Of a stretch of 8,791 bases of DNA, positions 1 through 5,316 are shown piece after piece (the first letter of the stretch is position 1; each line of letters opens with the position of its first letter). The stretch spans positions 1 through 8,791 of the forward strand of contig JACRBK010000076.1 of assembly GCA_016234525.1 (NCBI GenBank), written 5' to 3'. Below the pieces are notes generated by a model. That model was not told the DNA's origin. It saw only the letters and a program-made list of their open reading frames with translations, and searched no databases. A program made the translations under genes and the position numbers. Origin of the DNA: Chloroflexota bacterium (GTDB lineage: Bacteria > Chloroflexota > Anaerolineae > Aggregatilineales > Aggregatilineaceae).

Positions 1-247
1 GATCACGATTGGCGAACTGGCGGAACTGGCAATCCGGCTGACCGGGCGGGATGTACCTATCGTCACCGATGCGGAGCGGCTGCGCCCCGAAACGAGCGAA
101 GTCAAACGCCTGCGTTCTGATAATGCGCTGGCAAAAGCCTTAATGGGCTGGGAGCCGCAGGTATCGCTGGAAGACGGGCTGCGCAAAACGATAGCCTGGA
201 TCGCGGATCACCTGGACCTGTTCGACCCGGAACGTTACGCATTTTAG
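1..247 (+). CDS. NDP-sugar 4,6-dehydratase/epimerase, C-terminal fragment (extended SDR family)
   Basis: The reading frame is open from base 2 to a TAG at 245-247, giving 81 residues; the N-terminal part lies outside the window. The segment ERLRPETSEVKRL, then SDNALAKALMGWEP, then VSLEDGLRKTIAW is the typical tail of extended short-chain dehydratases that act on nucleotide sugars, such as GDP-mannose or dTDP-glucose 4,6-dehydratase and the LegB-like UDP-GlcNAc dehydratases. The tail 'LDLFDPERYAF' resembles the LegB-like branch most, but that is from memory. The NAD-binding Rossmann motif and the YxxxK catalytic pair would lie upstream and cannot be checked. It is followed after 14 bases by a glycosyltransferase in the same direction, which fits a role in making an activated sugar for a surface glycan. 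The family is fairly sure; the exact sugar is unknown. Confidence 0.85.
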   Translation, partial: ITIGELAELAIRLTGRDVPIVTDAERLRPETSEVKRLRSDNALAKALMGWEPQVSLEDGLRKTIAWIADHLDLFDPERYAF

Positions 248-261
248 AGGATAGAGACCGG

Positions 262-1407
262 GTGACAAAACGTAACCTGTTATTTATTTCGGCTTATACA
301 GGCCTGGGCGGGGGCGAGAGCGTCCAGCTTAATCTGATGGGCGCACTTGATCCCACCCAGTTCAGCCTACATCTGGTTTGCCCGCGTGATGGACAGCTTC
401 CTGAAGCAGCGCGTGCGCACGGCGTGACCGTGCATATTTTGCCCTATCGTGGAATCAACACCTGGTTTGTCCCCGCGATCTGGATGCGTTTTCCGATCAG
501 CCGCCGGGTGGCCGATCTCGTCCGCCGCCTGAAAATTGACGCGATTCACAGCGATTACCATTCGCTGCCCTTTGCGGCAGCGGCAGCCCAGGCCAACCAG
601 ATTCCGGTGATCTGGAATGCGATGGGCTGGTGGTTCCCGGCGAAACCCTGGCAGCGGCATTTTTTCCGCCAGCAGGTGACACAGATTATTGCGATCACAC
701 GCGCGGTGCGGGATCGCTGGTTGGGGGATCAGCCGTTTATGCCCCCAGAGCAGATCAAAGTGATCGTCCCTGGTGTGGACCCGGATCACTTTCATCCCAG
801 TGTGGATGGCTCTCCGGTGCGGGATAAACTGGGTATTGGGCCAGATGTGCCACTTGTGGCGATGATCGGGCGTTTCCAGCACGTCAAAGGCCATGATCTT
901 TTTCAGGCGATGGCCAAACGAGTTCACGCCCGGCGCCCAGATGCGCGTTTTGCAGTTTCAGGCGAAAATGTATTTGGTGTGACCAAAGACGAAACCTATA
1001 AACAGGCTGTTTTAACCGCCGCCCAGACAGACCCGGTGCTGCACAGCATTTTGACTCACCTGGGTTTTTGGGAAGATGCACGCGAGGTGATCGCGGCAGC
1101 GGATGTTATCGTCTGCCCGTCGCGTTTTGAATCGTTGGGCATGGTCCATCTCGAAAGCATGGCGATGACTCGCCCAGTGGTCAGCATGGACAACGGTGGC
1201 CCGGCGGAAACTGTGGTGGATGGCGAAACCGGCTATTTGGTCCGCCCCGAAGACCCTGACGCGCTGGCTGATCGTGTCGTGCGGCTGCTGGATGATCCGG
1301 CTTTGCGCCTTCGTTTAGGGACTGCCGGGCGTGCGCGCGTGATGGCAAATTACACCGCGGCGGGTTACGCGGCGCAGTTCGCGCAGTTGGTCGAAAACCT
1401 ATTATAA
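262..1407 (+). CDS. GT4-family glycosyltransferase (GT-B fold)
   Basis: A cytoplasmic or membrane-associated glycosyltransferase of 381 residues that would move a sugar from a nucleotide donor onto a glycan or lipid acceptor. The N-terminal acceptor domain carries the glycine-rich loop GLGGGES (residues 14-20). The C-terminal donor domain begins near VIVPGVDPDHF (167-177), continues with MIGRFQHVKG (201-210), and has the EX7E retaining motif E290-E298 in RFESLGMVHLE, followed by GGPAE (312-316) and GETGYLV (321-327). These are standard GT4 features and the length is normal. No membrane segment or signal peptide is visible. The start is GTG at 262, about ten bases after an AGAGGA site (246-251) that overlaps the stop of the previous gene, so translation is probably coupled. 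Donor and acceptor cannot be named; mannosyl- or glucosyltransferase is a guess. Confidence 0.9.
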   Translation: MTKRNLLFISAYTGLGGGESVQLNLMGALDPTQFSLHLVCPRDGQLPEAARAHGVTVHILPYRGINTWFVPAIWMRFPISRRVADLVRRLKIDAIHSDYHSLPFAAAAAQANQIPVIWNAMGWWFPAKPWQRHFFRQQVTQIIAITRAVRDRWLGDQPFMPPEQIKVIVPGVDPDHFHPSVDGSPVRDKLGIGPDVPLVAMIGRFQHVKGHDLFQAMAKRVHARRPDARFAVSGENVFGVTKDETYKQAVLTAAQTDPVLHSILTHLGFWEDAREVIAAADVIVCPSRFESLGMVHLESMAMTRPVVSMDNGGPAETVVDGETGYLVRPEDPDALADRVVRLLDDPALRLRLGTAGRARVMANYTAAGYAAQFAQLVENLL

Positions 1408-1445
1408 GACTTGTCCGCAGGGCGTTAGATCGCCATGAGGTCCGT

Positions 1446-2672
1446 ATGGATATTCTGTTAATTTCTCGCTGTCCCCCTTTCCCACTTTATCGCGGCGACC
1501 GGCTGATCCCGTACCATCTGGCGCGTGAATTATCATCGCGGCTGCATTTGATTGACCTGTTGGCCTTTTATGACAGCCCCAGCGACATCGCCGAAGTGCC
1601 GCGTTATGAACGCATTTTTCGCAGCGTAAAATTGATCCGCGAGCCTCATCGTCCCACGCTGGATTACCTTCGGCGGGCGCGGAATCCAAATGCGCGTTTT
1701 CCCCGCACCGCTGAACAAAGCTGGTCCCCGGAGATGTGGAATGCCATTCAGATGACTCTGCAAAGCAAGAATTACGATGTCGTACACGCTTTTGGCGGTG
1801 TGCAGGTTTATGAATATCTGCCGTTAATCCGCCAGATTCCTAATGTCATCGTGCCTTACGAATCCTACAGCCTGTGGTTAGAGCGGGCGTTAGAGAAAGA
1901 AACCGGGATCGTGCAGCGCTGGTTTAAAAATATCGAGTACCGCATGGCGAGTCAGTATGAAAGCTGGATGTTTGATGGGTATGATCGAACCGTCATGTTA
2001 GCGGAACCGGATGCCCACGCCTTGAAGGCTTTGAACCCGCGTGTCCCGGTGGTGATTATCCCGAACGGCGTTGATATGGACTATTTTGGATCGACGGGTT
2101 ATGAACCCCCCGATCCGGTGCTGATGTTCATCGGCAACTACGACTACCAACCTAACCTTGACGCAGCGCTGCGACTGGTCCGTACCATTTTTCCGCAGAT
2201 CAAAGCGGCAGTCCCACAGGCGCGGCTGTATGTGGTGGGCGGTAATCCGCCGCCGGAGTTGTGCGCCTATGCCTCCGACTCGGTGGAAATTACCGGGCGG
2301 GTACCCGATACACGGCCTTATTTCGAATTTTCGATGATCTTTATCAGCCCGCTGCGCATGGGGGCAGGGATCAAAAATAAAGTGTTGGAAGCGATGGCGA
2401 TGGAAACTCCGGTGGTCGCTACCCCGCTAAGCTGCGACGGCATCCCGGTTGTAAACGGCCAGCACGTGATTTTAGGCCACACAGACGAAGAATTAGTCAA
2501 TGGCGTGTTCCAACTGCTGCGTGATCCCCGGCTGCGGCTGCGGCTGCGGCGTTATGGCAAACAGTTGGTGGAACAAAATTTCACCTGGCAGCGGGTCGCC
2601 AGCCAGTACGAAGACCTTTATAACCAGGTGATCCGCGAACGGCACGAACGTGCGCGTGTGGGTTTGACCTGA
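1446..2672 (+). CDS. GT4-family glycosyltransferase, sugar transferase of the PEP-CTERM/EpsH-like type
   Basis: A second GT-B enzyme, 408 residues, clearly different from its neighbour. The N-terminus (ISRCPPFPLYRGDRLIPYHL, residues 6-25) is the variant opening loop seen in the sugar transferases often found with exopolysaccharide and PEP-CTERM loci. The donor domain starts at VIIPNGVDMDYF (203-214) and includes FIGNYDYQPNLDA (228-240), YVVGGNPPPE (262-271), TGRVPDTRPYF (283-293) and LRMGAGIKNKVLEAMAM (303-319), where K310 and E315 take the usual donor-phosphate and EX7E positions. No membrane segment is seen. ATG at 1446 has a TGAGG ribosome site five bases upstream (1436-1440). The gap to the preceding gene is 38 bases with no terminator, so the two are probably co-transcribed. 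The family is secure; the sugar and acceptor are not known. Confidence 0.9.
   Translation: MDILLISRCPPFPLYRGDRLIPYHLARELSSRLHLIDLLAFYDSPSDIAEVPRYERIFRSVKLIREPHRPTLDYLRRARNPNARFPRTAEQSWSPEMWNAIQMTLQSKNYDVVHAFGGVQVYEYLPLIRQIPNVIVPYESYSLWLERALEKETGIVQRWFKNIEYRMASQYESWMFDGYDRTVMLAEPDAHALKALNPRVPVVIIPNGVDMDYFGSTGYEPPDPVLMFIGNYDYQPNLDAALRLVRTIFPQIKAAVPQARLYVVGGNPPPELCAYASDSVEITGRVPDTRPYFEFSMIFISPLRMGAGIKNKVLEAMAMETPVVATPLSCDGIPVVNGQHVILGHTDEELVNGVFQLLRDPRLRLRLRRYGKQLVEQNFTWQRVASQYEDLYNQVIRERHERARVGLT
2530..2550 (+). repeat. Short tandem hexamer (GGCTGC x3) inside the second glycosyltransferase
   Basis: Three copies of GGCTGC followed by GGC encode an alternating Leu-Arg run at residues 362-369 of the protein. 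The frame is kept. It lies in the surface helix after 'LLRDP', where GT4 enzymes vary in length, and is a possible slippage site that would change the protein by two residues per unit. Confidence 0.6.
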
Positions 2673-2705
2673 CCTTACCGTACCAATCTTCCCGCTGCGC
2701 TCAAA

Positions 2706-2723
2706 TTGGCTCTACTTGGTTCT
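2706..2723 (+). promoter_or_regulatory. Direct repeat TTGGYTCT x2 upstream of the MocR-type regulator gene, candidate operator
   Basis: TTGGCTCT (2706-2713) and TTGGTTCT (2716-2723) start exactly ten bases apart, one helical turn. A third partial copy, TTGGATTC, lies at 2751-2758 just before the start codon. MocR/PdxR/GabR regulators are known to bind direct repeats near their own or neighbouring promoters, so autoregulation is possible. The repeats are seen in the sequence; their role as an operator is inference. Confidence 0.3.
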
Positions 2724-2751
2724 GTGCATGGACTTATGGACCTGTTATTAT
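2723..2751 (+). promoter_or_regulatory. Possible promoter of the MocR-type regulator gene with leaderless start
   Basis: TATTAT at 2746-2751 matches five of six bases of the sigma-70 -10 consensus and the TANNNT pattern. It ends seven bases before the ATG at 2759, so transcription would begin at or next to the start codon. A weak -35 (TGTGCA, 2723-2728, three of six bases) sits 17 bases upstream. No Shine-Dalgarno sequence lies before the ATG, which fits a leaderless message. Confidence 0.35.
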
Positions 2752-2758
2752 TGGATTC

Positions 2759-4243
2759 ATGATACATAATCTCATGGAAATCCCCATTTTCAAAGAGTCG
2801 GTAGAGCCGATCTACCAACAGCTTGCCCAACATTTCCGGCTTTTGATCGAAAGCGGGCGCATGGCTCCAGGCGACCGGCTGCCGCCTACCCGCGATCTGG
2901 CTCAGCAGTTAGGGGTAGCCCGGATCAGCGTGGTGAACGCCTATGCGCAGCTTCAAGCGGAAGGGTTGATCGCGGCGCACCCTGGGCGGGGAACATTTGT
3001 CACTGGCGGGCGATCTTCGACCGGCACCACCAGCGCGGCCTGGCCGCCGTTGGGCGCTTTGAATATGAGTATGCGCGAGATTATCCGGCTGGCACGCCAG
3101 CCGGGCGTGATCGCCTTCAGCGGCGGATCGCCCCCCGATGAATTTTTACCCGTCGAAGCTTTGCGCCACGCGATCAATACTGTCCTGGATCGAGATGGAG
3201 CATCGGCGGTCACGTATGAGGAATCCGAAGGTTATTCCCCGCTGCGCGTAGGCGTGACGGAGTATGTTTCGTCGCTGGGAATTCAGTGCCACGCTGACGA
3301 TGTACTGATTACCGGCGGCGCGCAGCAGGCGCTGGATCTGGTGGTGCAGACACTTTTAGGCGCTGGCGACCGCATGATCACCAGCAGCCCGACTTATTTG
3401 GGGATGCTTGATATTGCGCATGTTCACCGGGTGATTCCAGTAGGTGTGCCGCTGGATAGCCAGGGGATGCGGATGGATGCGCTCGAAGAGGCGGTGCGCG
3501 AACACCAGCCGGGCCTGATCTATATTGCACCGACGCATCATAACCCCACCGGAACAGTTCTGCCGCTCCACCGCCGCCGCCAGTTGTTGATGATTGCGCG
3601 GCGCTATGGTGTCCCCATTTTGGAGGATGCGGTTTATCACGAATTAAGCTATCGCGAGACCCCACCGCCGCCGTTGAAAGCATTGGATGAAGACGGGATT
3701 GTGCTGCACGCCAGCGGTTTTTCGAAGATTTTGCTGCCTGGTACACGCATCGGCTATTTGATTGCGGATGGGATGATGCGCGAGCGCCTGGTGCGCGTCA
3801 AATATGCGGCGGATGTTTGCACCCCCGGTTTGAATCAGCGCGCGATGCATGTCTATCTGGCGAGCGGGGCGTTGGTAGGACACCTGAATCGGGTGCGCTC
3901 AGAACTGCGGACTCGCTGTGCCGCAGCACAGACGGCGGCCAAACGTTATCTTCCCACCGGATCGGAATGGACCGAACCGACCGGCGGGTTATATCTGTGG
4001 ATCAGACTCCCTGACAACGGCCCAACTGCTGCCGAACTGTATGTGACGGCGATCCAGCATGGGGTAGCGTATGCCATCGGCACGCTGTTCCATACGGACG
4101 GCGGCGGCAGCCGGCATATCCGCATCAACTTTGCCTCACAGACCCCGGCCCGCATCGAAGAAGGTTTTCGGCGGTTGGGGCAGGCATGGCGCACCTGGCA
4201 GGAAAACTATCAGCCGTCGGTGCATCGCGCGCCGATCCTTTAA
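2759..4243 (+). CDS. MocR-family transcriptional regulator with aminotransferase domain, likely PdxR
   Basis: A DNA-binding regulator of 494 residues with two fused parts. Residues 17-82 form a GntR-type winged helix (PIYQQLAQHFRLLIESGRM, then PPTRDLAQQLGVARISVVNAY, then HPGRGTF). After a linker, residues 105-480 form a fold-type I aminotransferase domain. PLP-site residues are present: N262 in HHNPTG, D290 and Y293 in EDAVYHE, Lys323 in SGFSK for the Schiff base, R330, and R455 in HIRINF for a carboxylate. MocR proteins generally use this domain to sense PLP or an amino compound rather than to catalyse. The position directly before pdxS, in the same direction, supports a vitamin B6 regulator; in other bacteria pdxR is often divergent from pdxST. 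An alternative is a true aminotransferase of the 2-aminoadipate type carrying a winged helix. ATG 2759 has no ribosome site; ATG 2774 (residue 6) also lacks one, so the start is not settled. Confidence 0.88.
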   Translation: MIHNLMEIPIFKESVEPIYQQLAQHFRLLIESGRMAPGDRLPPTRDLAQQLGVARISVVNAYAQLQAEGLIAAHPGRGTFVTGGRSSTGTTSAAWPPLGALNMSMREIIRLARQPGVIAFSGGSPPDEFLPVEALRHAINTVLDRDGASAVTYEESEGYSPLRVGVTEYVSSLGIQCHADDVLITGGAQQALDLVVQTLLGAGDRMITSSPTYLGMLDIAHVHRVIPVGVPLDSQGMRMDALEEAVREHQPGLIYIAPTHHNPTGTVLPLHRRRQLLMIARRYGVPILEDAVYHELSYRETPPPPLKALDEDGIVLHASGFSKILLPGTRIGYLIADGMMRERLVRVKYAADVCTPGLNQRAMHVYLASGALVGHLNRVRSELRTRCAAAQTAAKRYLPTGSEWTEPTGGLYLWIRLPDNGPTAAELYVTAIQHGVAYAIGTLFHTDGGGSRHIRINFASQTPARIEEGFRRLGQAWRTWQENYQPSVHRAPIL

Positions 4244-4258
4244 TGAATGGTCTATGGT

Positions 4259-4285
4259 TCAGGATAAATCCTGATTTGATTATCC
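4259..4285 (+). promoter_or_regulatory. Inverted repeats in the leader of pdxS, candidate operator
   Basis: TCAGGAT (4259-4265) and ATCCTGA (4268-4274) form a perfect 7-bp inverted repeat around AA. In addition GGATAA (4262-4267) is mirrored by TTATCC (4280-4285), so the left arm could pair with either of two right arms. No T-run follows, so this is not a factor-independent terminator. It sits in the 61-base gap, just before the pdxS ribosome site, where a PdxR-type regulator or an mRNA fold could act. The repeats are directly visible; the function is inference. Confidence 0.45.
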
Positions 4286-4304
4286 GAGAAGGAGATAGCT
4301 TAAC

Positions 4305-5219
4305 ATGGCAGACAATTTGAATCCGAATGGCTCAAATAATGGCGCGCAAAAAGGAACCGAAACCTTAAAGCGCGGTTTGGCCCAAATGCTTAAGGGCGGC
4401 GTGATTATGGACGTGGTCACGCCCGAACATGCCCGGATCGCTGAGGATGCGGGCGCGGTTGCCGTGATGGCGCTGGAGCGTGTTCCGGCAGATATTCGCG
4501 CGCAGGGTGGTGTCGCTCGGATGAGTGACCCGTCACTGATCGAATCGATCATGAACACCGTCACGATTCCGGTGATGGCGAAATGCCGCATCGGCCATTT
4601 TGTCGAGGCGCAGATTCTCGAAGCGATTGGCATTGATTACATCGATGAAAGTGAAGTTTTGACCCCGGCTGACGATCAATACCATATCGATAAACACGAC
4701 TTCAAAGTCCCGTTTGTGTGCGGCTGCCGCAACCTGGGCGAGGCGCTGCGCCGCATTGGAGAAGGGGCGGCGATGATCCGCACCAAAGGCGAAGCCGGGA
4801 CCGGTGATGTGGTCGAGGCTGTGCGCCATGCTCGCACCGTATTAGGCGATATTCGCCGCCTGTCGACACTGCGCCCTGATGAATGGATGACCTTCGCCAA
4901 AGAGATCGGCGCGCCCTATGAACTGATCAAAGAGACGGCGGAACTGGGTCGTCTGCCAGTGGTCAATTTTGCAGCGGGCGGCGTCGCTACCCCGGCGGAT
5001 GCGGCGCTGATGATGCAGTTGGGCGTCGATGGTGTGTTTGTTGGATCGGGTATCTTCAAGAGCGGTGACCCGGCCAAACGCGCGAAGGCGATTGTCGAGG
5101 CTGTGACTCACTACAACGATTCCCAGATTTTGGCCGAAGTCAGCCGAGAACTGGGCGAAGCGATGGTCGGTATTCATGTCGAGCCAGATCAGGTCGTACT
5201 CGGCAAACGCGGCTGGTAG
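4305..5219 (+). CDS. pdxS: Pyridoxal 5'-phosphate synthase, synthase (lyase) subunit PdxS
   Basis: A cytoplasmic (beta/alpha)8 barrel enzyme that makes PLP from ribose 5-phosphate, glyceraldehyde 3-phosphate and ammonia; PdxT normally supplies the ammonia from glutamine. The 304 residues contain the family signatures: GGVIMDVVTPEHARIAEDAG (31-50), ALERVPADIR (56-65), MAKCRIGHF (91-99), MIRTKGEAGTG (157-167) and FAAGGVATPADAALMMQLG (222-240). D36, K93 and K161 correspond to D24, K81 and K149 of the Bacillus enzyme with a constant offset of 12, so all catalytic residues are kept. The extra 12 residues are an Asn/Gly-rich N-terminal tail. ATG at 4305 follows a strong GAAGGAG site (4288-4294) by ten bases. 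It lies downstream of the likely PdxR gene and ends at a strong terminator with no pdxT following. Confidence 0.97.
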   Translation: MADNLNPNGSNNGAQKGTETLKRGLAQMLKGGVIMDVVTPEHARIAEDAGAVAVMALERVPADIRAQGGVARMSDPSLIESIMNTVTIPVMAKCRIGHFVEAQILEAIGIDYIDESEVLTPADDQYHIDKHDFKVPFVCGCRNLGEALRRIGEGAAMIRTKGEAGTGDVVEAVRHARTVLGDIRRLSTLRPDEWMTFAKEIGAPYELIKETAELGRLPVVNFAAGGVATPADAALMMQLGVDGVFVGSGIFKSGDPAKRAKAIVEAVTHYNDSQILAEVSRELGEAMVGIHVEPDQVVLGKRGW

Positions 5220-5240
5220 ACTGACCCATTTTAGATAAAT

Positions 5241-5287
5241 AAAAAAACCCTCTCTGACCAGAAACGGTTCAGGAGGGTTTTCGTTTT
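5241..5287. terminator. Bidirectional factor-independent terminator between convergent genes
   Basis: AAAACCCTC (5244-5252) pairs with GAGGGTTTT (5273-5281), and CTGACC (5254-5259) pairs with GGTTCAG (5266-5272), with single bulged T residues at 5253 and 5269, around the loop AGAAAC. Reading right the stem runs into TTTTCGTTTT; reading left it runs into seven T residues then ATTTAT. It therefore should end both pdxS on the plus strand and the solute-binding protein gene on the minus strand. The left-going T-run is the stronger one. Confidence 0.9.
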
Positions 5288-5316
5288 ACTGGAAAAACCT
5301 GGCGGTGGAATGTTGT

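Noticed and set aside
367..927. A 186-codon open frame on the minus strand inside the first glycosyltransferase
   Set aside because: Arg- and His-rich antisense frame without motifs, lying wholly over a well-supported GT4 gene.
2673..2705. Possible terminator after the second glycosyltransferase gene
   Set aside because: The only pairing seen is CCAAT with ATTGG across a 17-base loop with no T-run, which is too weak to call.
4259..4285. PLP or other riboswitch in the pdxS leader
   Set aside because: The gap is only 61 bases and shows no known riboswitch core; a protein operator is the simpler reading of the inverted repeats.
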